A stretch of 64,000 nt of DNA from Apostichopus japonicus (lineage: Eukaryota > Echinodermata > Holothuroidea > Aspidochirotida > Stichopodidae): the NCBI RefSeq assembly GCF_037975245.1, contig NC_092581.1, positions 16,677,303 through 16,741,302 of the forward strand, written 5' to 3'. The position numbers and the translations under genes were made by a program. Of the stretch, positions 1 to 11,652 are shown in pieces. A model generated the notes under the pieces. That model ran no database searches, was not told the origin of the DNA, and worked only from the letters and a program-made list of their open reading frames with translations. The first letter of the stretch is position 1; each line of letters starts with the position of its first letter.

Positions 1-699
1 CACATTATTGCACAGGAGTATGTGCAGTCAAATGATTTATCTATGATGAGATGAAAATATTCTCAACGAGGCACAGAAGCACGAACGCCATTTCATGTTG
101 CAAATATTTTTGATGATTCCAATAATGTTCATCAATCATATTTGTCAGATTATAAAGTTGCAATCAGTTTTGGCTTCAATATTCTTATATTTCAAGAAAT
201 ATACTGCAGTCTGCAGAGCATAATATGAAAATATATCTTGAATTAATTTTGTTTATCGTCTCCTGTTTCAATTTCTTTTCCTGTTTTATCTTAACTCTTT
301 TCATTATGACTTCCAACTGTCGCTATCAGCTATAATATCGTCAATATATATGGAATAAATGCTCTCAATTGAATTAATGTTATAGTATAACCACAACACA
401 GAGATAAATGGAACAAGAACAGCATAATAAAGGCAGAAGATGATCAAATTTATTAATTAGACTATACATATACGCTACAAGAACTTGACATGGAAGTAAA
501 CTTCCTAGAGTTGTCTTTGATAAAACGCGGGCGATACCGACTGAGATAGAATTTTAAAGTTGGTTTGAGGACATTATGGTAAGTTTGGGAACGCGGAGTT
601 GGACCATATATACCGACAATAACGGAACACATTGCATGGAGTGTATATCGCATAAAATTGTAGCCTAGGTCTGCGAATGATCAACGTGTCATTTTGTAA
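1..699. other. AT-rich sequence, no gene seen
   Basis: No open frame with protein-like composition and no convincing splice-bounded exon. The minus-strand open frames that begin here run into the 28-bp tandem array that follows and are produced by it. Confidence 0.5.
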
Positions 700-1045
700 A
701 ATTGATACGTGGCTAATCCATAATGTGAATTGATATGGGGATAACCGATAATGTAAATTGATATGTGGATAAATCGTTATGTAAAATGATATGTGGATAA
801 CCCATACTGTTAATTGATATGTGGATAAATCGTTATGTACATTGATGTGTGGATAACTCGTTATGCAAATTGATATGTGGATAACCCATAATGTAAATTG
901 ATATGTGTATAACCCATAATATAAATTGATGTGTGGATCACCCATAATTTAAATTGATACGTGGCTAACCCATCATGTAATTGATATGTGGATAACCTAT
1001 AATGTAAATTGATATGTGGATAACCCATCAATGTAAATTAATATA
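700..1045. repeat. Minisatellite, unit about 28 bp
   Basis: About twelve diverged head-to-tail copies of a unit built on ATTGATATGTGGATAACCCA followed by TAATGTAA. Copies differ by substitutions (AACCCAT, AATCGTT, AACTCGT variants) and small indels. A 123-codon minus-strand open frame over it (574-945) is a repeat artefact: its translation is a repeating pattern of His, Ile and Tyr with no domain. Confidence 0.85.
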
Positions 1046-4000
1046 GGTTTACTGTTAGCATGTAAATATCACATGATGTGAGATTAGATGATGTTGTTGG
1101 ATATATAGTTGTATGGTACAGTAGGCCTATGTATATATCCCTTGATTTGCAACCACGTCATTGAGTGTGGAACAAAGTTAGACGTAATAATTTGTAATAT
1201 ACTTTCAGCACATGTGGAAGCTGTGCAAAATAGCTGTTAGTAGACTGTCACAAAGGCTATAGGGATACGCATCCTATACATACACTTTCACAAGTTGGTT
1301 AAGCGATTGTGAAAGAGAATATGGCAATCTTTGAAGCAACTATCCTATTAGTATAATTACTTCGTCTGTCTGTAAGATCACAAAATCATTCTTTGTCATG
1401 GCCGTAAACCGAGACAAGCTTTAGAAGATGAACTCTTATTGCCTAGAATGAAGATGAGGCCACTAAACTACTCTTTCAATCAACAAGTAAAGAACCAATT
1501 TAAAAGATGATATATTGCGGCACTCGCAAGCCGAAATAAATTAACTAAAGCGATGGATGATCATTCCTGGGTAATTTAAGCATCAAAATGGTGAATATTA
1601 TGCAACCCTACTGGTTTCAGGGACACTTTATAAATTAGAAGACATCCCAGTACTCCAGCAACTGAAAAACTGTAAAACGTACGATCAGTTTTTCTTATCT
1701 AATTTAGTTGTATACTTACATTCCAATGACACTTTATTCGAACGGAAGTTTATAATACAGGTTTGTTTTAGGAATATAGTAAGACCCTTAACCAGGCCAT
1801 AGTACCCTCCCATGCCCCCATATGTGCCATCTCAGTGTGCATAAAACCTTCAACAATACATGAGTATTGTCCCCCCCCCCCCCCCCACTTTAATTGTTGG
1901 TTCTCTGCCCACTCAGAATTCCAATCTTCGGGCCTACAGGTATTGCGGCACAACATATTTTAATTTCAAAGAATACCGACAAAATCCCACCCCTTTTTTT
2001 CCAGGACAATAACTACTTTCTAGTTCAGGTAAAGCCGCAAATGTATTTAAGATTAATAAAGAAATATATGTCTTGAGCTACCGTTGACGGTTTGAATCAT
2101 AAAAAGCATTTTTATACGTACCGGATAATGCTCAAACTAAAATATCGGCTGATTAAACTCCAATTAGTTGCCACTGAAGTAATTAAACTTTAATTAGTGT
2201 CTAATTAAATATTCCATTCAATTCAAATTTCGTCGCCCGGACATGTTACTATTAAATATAAATTTTCTGTCTTCCATTTATTAAATTTTAAGCTATTGCT
2301 TGTAAGGTGCATTTGTGTCTGATCATACTTTTACTATTGTGATACCACCCCCCACCCCTACCCCTCCCCTTCCCCTCCCATATTGTCTCCCTCTGGCAGC
2401 ATGTATACTAACATACAAATCCACTGAAAAAAGTTCAACATGAACTTGCGATGTATAGGTAAAACAGTGCGCCAGTTTTCACAGTTCATAAAATTTAAAC
2501 AAACATGGCGACAATGATATTACGAGATCGCCAATTGAAATTTTTCTGTTTCTTCTGCAGTAATGAGAATAATCATAATAATCTCTGGTCTACATAATTA
2601 TAAAGCCGAAGCTGTAACTTGATCCGTGGCCATCTGGCGGGAAGAGCTTTCGGCCCCGCAGTTCATCTACCGTACGAATGATTTACGAGCATTTACGACC
2701 GGCCGCAGAAATTTAGTTTGGGCAGTAGTTCATCTACGGAATCGTGACGAGTTCAGATTTCCAGAACACGGCGCAGAATAATTGTCTCATAAACTCTCCC
2801 TTACTGTGTTTGTTGCGAGGGGAAAGAGAGAGAAGAAAATTATTAGAGCGATGAGGATCTTGCCTTTCGCCTTGCGTTTTGAAATGAAACACTAATGGGT
2901 TCTTTGTTTTCAGTTATAATGAAGGCTTCGGGAGGTGTCTCGTTATAGTTAACGGAGAGCTGGCTGGTAATTACTGCTGAAAGTCATAGAAAGTAGAGAT
3001 GCCAAGATAACCGTAAAAGGGATGCTGGAGTGAAACTTAATTTCGTAAAACTTTAAAAGCTAGTCTCGAAACACTCGACAATTTAGTAATAAAAGACTGA
3101 TCAACGCTTCGAGCTATCTTTCCGCTAATTTATATTGGCGTAATATTTTGATAAACCAGGTAAATTTCACAGTTAATGTAAAAAAAAAAAATGAAAAAAA
3201 AAATTCAATCTCTTGTAATCAGCAGGGTAAGGGGGAAATGGGTTCAGATAAACCTTTTGATATAATAAATAATAAATAATTTTTAATAATAAAATATGAT
3301 TAATAAGATCTCTTTGCACGGTTAAATCGTGTTACGTGGGGGGGGGGGGGGGGATTAACAACGGAGAACTAAGCCCGATGCATATCCTGACATTATTTCC
3401 TTATAGTAAGATATAGAAAAGCATCCAGTTTTCCTAACTGCACATGCAGTACATCCATTCAAGATGAATACAAAAGCTCATCCACGGTCTGTTGAAATAA
3501 TCGAACGTCCATTCGTGCATGCATGAACGGCTAAGCAACAGATTGGTAGAATATCACAGAATACTACCATAATGGCGATAAGTTTGAAATAAATTACGGT
3601 TTGTTAACAAAGGCTGCTTCCATCATCTGATATATAATATTCCCCCGATCATACCACATTAGCTAACACACAAGGGACACACACACACATATATAATATT
3701 GTGGTAGAAGCCGGAAATGGTGCTATAGTTAAATACGTGTCCAGCAGGGGCATATAGAACGTCCGAACCTGATACGTTGGCCACATAATTTTGGTGATGG
3801 GTCAAACATCAACATGGCAAACGGTGAAAGTCAAATAAAACGTGTTGATTGGCCACATAGGACATGATTTTAGAAGGCCACGGATATGGTAAGCCAAAGT
3901 CGTGTGGTAAAATATAGAGAAACCCACACTACGGTGGTCCTGAAGGGACATACAAGACGTAGTCTAAATGTAGCGAATGTCTTAATGAAACATGACTTTC

Positions 4001-4525
4001 ATTTCCGATTTTCAGTAACATACATCTTGATAACTAGCTAGGAATAGTTTATAGTTGCATTAAGTTAGGTAAATAAATCTATTTTAGAGGGGTGATTAGC
4101 ATTCCAAATACAATTATTTTTTAATCTACTTTGTGTGCTCAAACACAGAATTCCATACGGTACCGTTTAAAATAATCATTGTACGAATTTTGTTTAAAAT
4201 ATTATGAATATTACCATGGCAACAATACAGATAGTATAACCAGAAGAGAAAAATACAGGTACGGTTAAAACAGCACAAAAACCGTGTTATATTTCTCCTT
4301 TGGGTTTAATTGTTGCGTTATCAGTTTGAGCGTGCGATACAATATCATCTTACCCTTGTTATCATTTTTTATGAGTATACACTGAAACGATGAATTTAGG
4401 CTTATTTAAATAATATTATGAAAATATCACAGACTATATACACAATGCAACCACATAGTGTATAGGGTACAAATCAATTTAATATGAAAGAACTGCTCTT
4501 TAGCTATACAGCATAGGCTTAGCAT
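1046..4525. other. Non-coding stretch with homopolymer and C-rich tracts
   Basis: No gene recognised. It contains a run of 16 C (1871-1886), a C-rich block of short C3-C6 runs at 2346-2383 that could fold as an i-motif or as a G-quadruplex on the other strand, and a run of 16 G (3338-3353). The short open frames at 1768-2076 span the poly-C run and have no protein character. The stretch 2620-2800 is less AT-rich than its surroundings, but all frames there are broken within about 40 codons. Confidence 0.4.
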
Positions 4526-4526
4526 T

Positions 4527-4600
4527 ATTCTTGCAGGGGTGGGTTGGAAGAGGGTGGGTGGGTGTAGGAGGGGTGTTAGAGATGGAGAAACAACCACCAT
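4527..4600 (+). other. G-rich tract
   Basis: Closely spaced runs of three or more G (for example GGGTGGGTTGGAAGAGGGTG) on the plus strand, which fit an intramolecular G-quadruplex. No gene accompanies it. Folding is inferred from base pattern only. Confidence 0.45.
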
Positions 4601-4895
4601 ATTCAGAGGGGGTTATATCTGGAGAGAACGTTCTTTCTCAATCTCTAACACGTCCCTGCTTAAACATTACCTATACTTTAGTGCATAGCTTATGACGTCT
4701 GTTCCGCACAAACAATGCGAACAGGTACCTGATCCTGCTGTTCAGACAGAGTTGAAGGCAAATTTTTGTGGAGAGAATTATAAAGCAATGGTTTAATATT
4801 AACATTTAAGCTGGTTTTAGCAATGATAATTCTGGCCCAGAGTAGAGCTGTTTTATCCTTGGTGTTCTTAACTAACTTAAGACCTTATCGAGCGG

Positions 4896-4977
4896 AGGGG
4901 TAGGTGGGAGTGGGAGGGGTGGGGTAGGGTTAGGGGTTGGGGAGTTAGGGTTGGGTGGGGATGAGGTTGGGGTTTAG
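4896..4977 (+). repeat. G-rich tract with telomere-like TTAGGG motifs
   Basis: About 80 bp in which runs of three to four G recur every few bases. It includes GGGTAGGGTTAGGGGTTGGG and a further GTTAGGGTTGGG. The match to the metazoan telomere hexamer TTAGGG is imperfect (variants TTGGGG, TAGGGG), so this is either a degenerate interstitial telomere-like tract or a generic G-rich repeat. It is a strong G-quadruplex candidate. Confidence 0.5.
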
Positions 4978-5078
4978 TGTTTTATAGTGAGTTTTCATAG
5001 CACTGGTTTATTACTACCTCTATTATAACCCAGTTTAGTTCAAGAACTATTTATATTGCCCACCCCCCAAGAAATAAA

Positions 5079-5145
5079 ATACTACTACTACTACTACAGC
5101 TACTACTACTACTAATAATAATAGTAATAATAATAACAATAATTT
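5079..5145. repeat. Trinucleotide microsatellite (ACT)n/(AAT)n
   Basis: A run of ACT triplets, interrupted once by AGCT, grades into AAT/AAC triplets. It lies outside any recognised exon. Confidence 0.85.
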
Positions 5146-6007
5146 TTAGAATATATTTCGAATCAATCGGAGGTAAATATTCCGGTTTTGTAAGTCCATT
5201 CAACTTACTTTTGTGACTTAACGTCTTACGTACAGGTCTGACGTCATGAACGGCGAGGTAGATGTATAGTGAATAAATGTGTTCGATTCTTAAAGCAATC
5301 CAAGTTTTTTCTTACGTTTTAATTTGATAATTTGATATAGTTTGATATTTTTGGATCGTTACTGATTCACAGTATACAGGTACCAGTATGCATACAGAGT
5401 TTCAACATATACTACTTCTGCGAAAGTCTGCCCTGTGTGCATGAACTGAGCGCATATTCACGGAATAGTTCACTGCGTGTTCAGGCAGCGTCAAGTATAG
5501 AGAGACGGTAACTCAATAATATCTGGAGAAATGAAGTGATTAATTAGAAATACTTACAAACATACTGATATTGCGTGAGGGAGAGAATTGTCTAGATTCA
5601 TTTAACAGACTAGTCTGTTATTCATTTGCGGCGCGACCTTGAAACTGAATTATGCATGGCCTAGTTCCAACAGTCATAGAACTTATTAAAAGGAAAGGAC
5701 TTTGAAACACTTACAAATATGATTTTGTGGTGAGGAGGCTATTCTATTCAAATAACATAACTTTCTCCTGATCTTTTAACGAAACTCCTAGCTGGGGGGG
5801 GGGGGGGGAGTCGGAGTCACAGCTAGCAGTTATTCTTGATTTATGAAAGTCGTTCTTTGATGCGTAGAGAGTATATCTTATTTTATTATTTATTTAATAA
5901 TGGGAAAGGCAAGGAGTAAACCTGACTTCAGTGAAGGATTGGATGGATGGAAAACATGTAACCAGGGGCAACTCATGTTTGAAAATTGTATACTTACAAC
6001 AACAAAA

Positions 6008-6780
6008 AAGAGTTAAATTAGAAGAAAAAAATTTGTTCGGTAAAATTACTTTGTTAGGGAAAACTAGGACTTAACATTATTTCATAAGCTCTGCACTATT
6101 CCTTGGTTTACACAGGTAATGGAAGATATAAAAACATGATAGAGCATTCTGATGGTAACCGTAGTCCCTTTTATACACAGGGATGTGCTCACACTGGGCG
6201 GCACCGGGCGGCTGTGCCCAGCAGTTCTGAATGCCGCCCAGCACAACAGTATTTTAAACATTTCCGCACTTTTTTATGATAATTTAACAAATTTACCATA
6301 ACCAAAATCTGGGAGAATACATGGCACAGAATAGGAAAATAGCACCACCTAAGCATACTTCATGTGATGTGCAAAATTTTTCCAGTGGGGAGGGGGTACC
6401 CCATCCATGAGATCCCTCTCCCAGGGTGTGGATCACACTACCGCACAATCTGCCCGGCACTCAAATATTCCTGAGCACATCCCTGTATACATTATACTGA
6501 GGGGAAGCCATATTGGGAATTTGTTATCATTATTTGTTTTTACATGTCAAAACGGGACCTACTGGTGGGGGAGGGGGTTGGGGTGAGCTGATTGGGTGGG
6601 CCATGTAGGGGACTGTGTCTCCGTATTCTTAGTTAAAAACATTGGGGAACTGATATAGGGGCTAACAATGAAACTACGTTTATTGTTATTCTGACGGCAA
6701 AACTCGTGAAAACCAAAACAAACTCAAGGGTCATGGCATCATCCACGATCGTGTATCTATGTGATGAGCGGTTAAAATAA
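6008..6780 (+). repeat. Dispersed duplication, copy A (carries a transposon insertion)
   Basis: This segment can be aligned by eye with 16,848-17,405 in the same orientation. Shared anchors include ACACAGG-A-ATGGAAGATA, GGTAACCGTAG/GGTAGCCGTAG, CTGAGGGGAAGCCA/CTGAGGGAAGCCA, GTAGGGGACT, CTACGTTTATTGTTATTCT and TGATGAGCGG. Copy A has the 308-bp element at 6178-6485 that copy B lacks. It lacks about 105 bp that copy B has near 17,200-17,305. The family is unknown to me; it may be an old interspersed repeat. No protein is encoded. Confidence 0.75.
6178..6485 (+). mobile_element. Short non-autonomous DNA transposon, CAGGGATGTGC family, copy 1
   Basis: A 308-bp element with perfect 14-bp terminal inverted repeats, CAGGGATGTGCTCA at the left and its reverse complement at the right. 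It is flanked on both sides by TATACA, a possible 6-bp target duplication. It has no coding capacity. The paralogous site at about 17,010 has no insertion. The CAGGG-type end recalls hAT elements, but hAT transposases normally make 8-bp duplications, so the superfamily is left open. A second copy in opposite orientation lies at 24,534-24,935. Confidence 0.8.
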
Positions 6781-8358
6781 TCATCGTAGGCCTAATTTCA
6801 TTTAAGACTTTACTTTAAAAGTAAGAATGATAATTAGAAAAAGCTTTTCATTTGGTGAAATTAACTATTTCTATATGCACGTGATTTGTACACTTAGTAC
6901 TGGGTGGTTGGGTCGGTCGGCCATGTTTCTTATCATGTTATGCACCATCAGAATACAAAAATGTCCAGTTGTCATACTCTTGATAACATTTGTTGGCAGC
7001 CATGGAATTTTAATAGGACTTTTGCGATGTATGTAGTTAATGAGGTGAGAGGGGGGGGGGGGGGGAGCCAGCTTAATAATTTCATCATGGATTGAGAAGT
7101 TACAGAAACAATACAGTAGGAGAGACATTTCAAAGTTGATAAAGAAATTTAAGATGGAAAATCTTTCGAAAGACTTTGCCGTCGGCTTCTCTCAATAATT
7201 GTCAAACGAAAATCAAATGCAGGTAGCAATAATTCCTTCTGGATAAAGTCCAATTAGAATGATGACAAACTTGAGCCTATGTTATGTTTTTGCAAATGTT
7301 TATAGCATGCCAATTAATGCAAACATATAATTTTGAAAGCTTCATTTCGCGAGAGTTTGCTTTTATGCAGTTATTTATACATTATATAAAGAATATTACT
7401 CAAATATGATTGCTATCTATGGAGTGAATCAACCCGCCTCTTTTTGTTTCAAATATTATGATAAAAAGTTAATAATTTTAGCATAACGATTTGCAAAAAA
7501 TGAAAAAATAAAAACTTATTTTAGGAGACTATAAACTTCAAGCCGTCCAATACATTTTTTGAAATTATATATAGAATTCTTTTATTTGTATAATGGCTCA
7601 TCATTAATATCTTTATCACGTGACCACCGTTAATTATAAATTAAATTATGAATGTTGGGTTTGTTACTATTTAATGCATGGTCACCTGTGAGGAGTTGAA
7701 TCATTCCAATGATAAACTTTATCATTATTATTTTTTTTTTTAAATTATTTTATTTTTAGTTATAAAATGTCAAATATACCGCTGGGCGGTGTTATCTATA
7801 TTGTGAGATGTCAAGACCAAGTGTTGTAAGCAAATATTGTTAATCATTATATATCGATACGTGCTATATAAAGAACACTGCGGCTTAAAACGTGTTCCAA
7901 ATTTTATTTTATTTCAAACTGAAATCAACATGATGAGTCACGTGATATGGGGAGAATTAAAATTCCAGTCACAATACATATCTAGCTGGATATTACCTAA
8001 GCATATTTAGCAGGGGAAGTATATAGATTGAGTACGGTTGTAGTTGGTGCAGAGTCCAAGACACTCGAAGTAATATAATACCGTCAGCAAGGAAGCCGTG
8101 TGGCTCGCTAGAGTGACCTTTCCACAAATTGCATGTAGACTTTTCCAGAGCACGAATTAGGCTAAGAAGATGTAACTGGGTTAATAGAATAGTTCAAGGA
8201 CGTTAGTCAGTCTGTCCTGGTAGCCAGCCTCTTTTCGCGGTGTGTTCTGTAATACGAGTCACTGCAGTGTACTGTAGTGTACTATATACCTTTGTTCTAG
8301 CGTTTCTCCACCCGAGGGACCTTCGTTAATCCTCCGGTACAGTCTATTTGTTGTGGTG
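6781..8358. other. AT-rich non-coding sequence
   Basis: No gene recognised. A run of 15 G lies at 7051-7065, and the overlapping open frames at 6827-7128 on both strands cross it without protein character. From about 8,090 onward the sequence becomes richer in CG dinucleotides, leading up to the open frame at 8359. Confidence 0.4.
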
Positions 8359-8499
8359 ATGCGTGCGGTGTCCGTACTTCGCTACCATGTTACCTCAAAT
8401 AACCCCCAAAAAGAACATCCGTCTGCTCACTATAAGGAGAACCGTGCCGGTAACCTCAGTAAAAAAAGTTCTGCACGGTTCAAGCGATATTTTTTATGA
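8359..8499 (+). CDS. Candidate small ORF or first exon, unrecognised
   Basis: An ATG-initiated frame of 46 codons ending in TGA, in a locally CpG-containing stretch unlike the AT-rich surroundings. The product is hydrophilic and basic (it contains HYKENRAGNLSKK and ends SSARFKRYFL). I recognise no domain. A possible splice donor, GCCG then GTAACC, lies inside it, so it could also be a first exon. Against it: the start context is ordinary, there is no homology evidence, and alternative frames overlap. Treat it as a coding-like observation. Confidence 0.15.
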   Translation: MRAVSVLRYHVTSNNPQKEHPSAHYKENRAGNLSKKSSARFKRYFL

Positions 8500-11351
8500 G
8501 TTCATCGCAAAATTCAATCAAGGATGCGTAACAGAATCGGCTGTGATCTATAAGGCAACGAACCATTTCGGCTAGCTATATATGTCTCATAATAGAATCT
8601 TGATATGAGGATCAAGTATCCCGAAACAAAACATGTATTCAATGTTATCTTGTAAGCAAAGGTCTGAACAAAAGCAGTGGTCATAACGTTGTAGAGTATA
8701 TGGTGTATTTGCATAGCCTATTGGCAATGTCTTGGAAAGTATATATAGACCTACAACAACTGGTCGAACGCTTTAAGATGTCCTAAGCCACGCAATGGAA
8801 ATATATTTTCTGTATTTACCTCTCTCACTCTCCGACTGGCTGAGTCATAGTAACGCAGTTTTAACTCATTAACTGTCGGGAACTTAGGTACATACCTATG
8901 TAAGTCTTTTTTTTGGGGGGGGGGGACCAGATGTTGTCCGTATGCGTACGCTCACTGGTAAATCAAAGCAAAGAGGGAGTCAGTGTTCGTCGCATCTGAC
9001 AGGAGCAACGTGTTTCATCTATATTATTGTTTCGATAAAGTTCATTTCAGGCCAAACCAAGGCCCTTGTAGAAGATATTCCAACGGGAAACGAGATATTA
9101 CGTACGTTGTCTGCATGCATGGTTACAATATGACATATGTGGCATACATCGTACATAACATATAAACGACTGAGAGCTAGCCACTCAGGACGTTCCGGGC
9201 TTTTGCGTACGCAAGGAACATACTACCTAGATCATACAAATGTCATATTTGTCATTTTCATTGTTAGCCTAGTCTTCTGCTGCAATGTATACGGGAATTG
9301 ATAGATCACTTCACTGCACGATATTACACGATAACGAACACCGCCTCATACGGGAATAGTTAACCATGCCCTCATCATCGGTGCCGACAAGTCGCAAGAA
9401 TAAGTGCGTTTTCTGGAGCGACCCCTGAATATGTGAAAATAGGGACATTCCCATTTATTTATTTTTACACTTATACCTCATTACCGTTGAGCAGACTTAA
9501 GGTGACCAGGCCCGAATCCAGTGGAGATATACACCCCTTCCCTTCTTCTCCCCCCCCCCCCCCCACCACACACACAATAGTAATCATTAACAAATAAAAT
9601 TAGGTATGGGCATAACCTTGCGTGTAGACCTAATTTTATCCAAAGTATAATACCGAATGCACCATTCCACTTCTAATTGTTTTGTCTGGGGGGGGGGTGG
9701 GGAGACCCCAGCCCCCCCTTCGTGGGAGCAGGCTTCAATGTCCCGCCCGGGCCACGCTCGCCTTTTTTTTAAATTGTGGTTTCCGTCCCTAGCGGGGGGG
9801 GGGGTGCTTGTTTGTCTCCAGCATGCATCGCTCTGACTAAAATGTTTCACAAAACCATTGATAGGTAACCGCAAAACCACGGATCGCGTAGTAAAGAGAA
9901 CATAAACCCGGGAACATTAATATAGCGTGAAGCTCAGCGCTACGTGTTATCTTTTGGCGGGAATAAGTGAGTCTTTGCAGCTGGGTATACGCACACTATA
10001 CAAGTATAAGGCTTGAGGACTACGCCCATGCTGACGACTTCAAAATAACGCAAAGATGTAACATTGAAGTTCCCAGACCATTAGATGTAGCAGATGTTAC
10101 TAGTGCTGAGTGCGAGTCGATTTGTCAACCAGATTTCGTAATCCTACGGATTCCATCTCGAGCATTACTGTTTATCGTCTGATGATTGGCTACTTTAACA
10201 CGTGACTTACACTTAGTCTACAGTGAGTCACATGATTGGTTGTCTTTACTCCGAATGGATCATTGACTAATCATAATATTTCTATCTTAGAGCACTCCAT
10301 TGATTACCTCATTATGTGTTGTGGTCAGTCTAGATAGAGACATAAAGAGTAGTATATTTCATTGTGGTGTTGGGTGTGGATGTGGTGTTGGGTGGGGTGT
10401 TGAGTGGGGTGGGGTGTGGTGGTGAAAAGCAAACTGTTAGGGTTGCCTGTATGCAATAGCTTTGTAAAACATACTTGCAATAAAATTCGAGTAACTAGAA
10501 GCGTGAGTTAGCAGGTTACTCCACTTACAAGAACAACCGTATTGGGATAAACGTTTGTCGGAAGGAGGTGGGAAGGGGGGGGGGGGACAACGTAAGGATA
10601 ATGAATGATTGTAATTCCTTTATCTCAGTTGGCGACTCTTGTGAATCGAGACTTGGCCATACACCAGATGACCCGGACAAAAGACGAACATGACCCGACG
10701 TTGCTATAGCCTATAAATATTTATCTTTATTACTTTTGATCAAGATCCATGTTAGCGGTTTTCAAATCGAAGTTTCATCATTCCGATAAACGTTGAAGTC
10801 TCATTACATGGCTCAAGTTTCCGTAGGTTCAAATTCCTCTGTGTACATGTGGTTGCCGCCCAAATAATTATTAATTTAATGCAAAACCGTTCTCCCTGGA
10901 GGAATAATTTGCCGGTTGGCTTTCGCAGTAACAAATTCCACAAACTTGGCTTTCAGTCAACCGGTTCGGGATCTAAAGAACACGCGGGCTTTTACAATTA
11001 CCACACTTGAGGACATAATTACGTCTGAATGTTTACCGTATGTGCTCTACAAAGATATATGCGTATACTTAATGTTAGCGTGAACGGGGATAAATGATAA
11101 GATTTCAAGCTTCTGTTGTGCGCATGCTCCTATAACGTTGTTCGAGTGCATGTTCGTAGTTTTACTTTGTTCACGCAATAAAATTGTTTACATGGAACGC
11201 CGAAAGGTTCAAATATGATATTGTTTTGAAGAATAGGACCGTGTGTATACTCTAAAAGATATGTTGCTGCAAGACATCATACTATGATGCTGTGATGTTT
11301 ATTAAGATTGTATTCTGATATAATGAACACGGACATTCCACTTTAAAGCAG
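8500..11351. other. Non-coding sequence with many G/C homopolymers
   Basis: G or C runs at 8915-8925, 9550-9564 (C), 9688-9697, 9794-9804 and 10575-10586. A GT/GGTG-rich stretch lies at 10,370-10,425. The plus-strand open frame 9967-10182 (71 codons, including ECESICQPDFVIL) has reasonable amino-acid balance but no recognisable family, and I found no good splice sites. I do not call it a gene. Confidence 0.4.
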
Positions 11352-11652
11352 CAGGGGCGTCAATCATGGGTAGGACAGGGGAAACATCTCCCACTTTGTG
11401 AAGGGTGGGGGAACAATTACAAATGTTACCCCACCCCCAGGTTTAGTGACTAACTCATGTAGGCGTTAGGCCTATCAGGCTCATAATGACTCGTGTATCA
11501 TAATGGGTGCTCAAACATTATGCTATGAGCTAAGTATAGTTATTAATGTTAAAGTCTAATCTGCTCACCCCCCCCCCCAAATGAAAATAAGAACTTTTCA
11601 ACTGGATTAAAATAAGTAATAAGTATTTCATTTAAAGCGTAAATTATGGGGG
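11352..11652 (+). repeat. Dispersed repeat with hAT-like CAGGGGCG end, forward copy
   Basis: It begins CAGGGGCGTCAATCATGGG. It aligns over about 300 bp with the reverse complement of 17,974-18,284, which begins CAGGGGCGACAATCATGGG. Shared internal anchors are CATGTAGGCG/CGTGTAGGCG followed by TTAGGCC/CTAGGCC, AGGCTCATAAT, CTGCTCACCCCC, CAACTGGATT and AGCGTAAATTAT. CAGGGGCG is typical of hAT transposon ends. The opposite end shows no matching inverted repeat, so the copies may be truncated. The C run at 11568-11578 lies inside it. Confidence 0.7.

Noticed and set aside
4896-4977. True interstitial telomere
   Set aside because: Only scattered TTAGGG-like motifs, not a tandem TTAGGG array. Kept only as a G-rich tract.
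9967-10182. 71-codon plus-strand frame with ECESICQ, briefly considered as a PAN/apple-like fragment
   Set aside because: The similarity is too short, the expected cysteine pattern is absent, and there are no splice signals.
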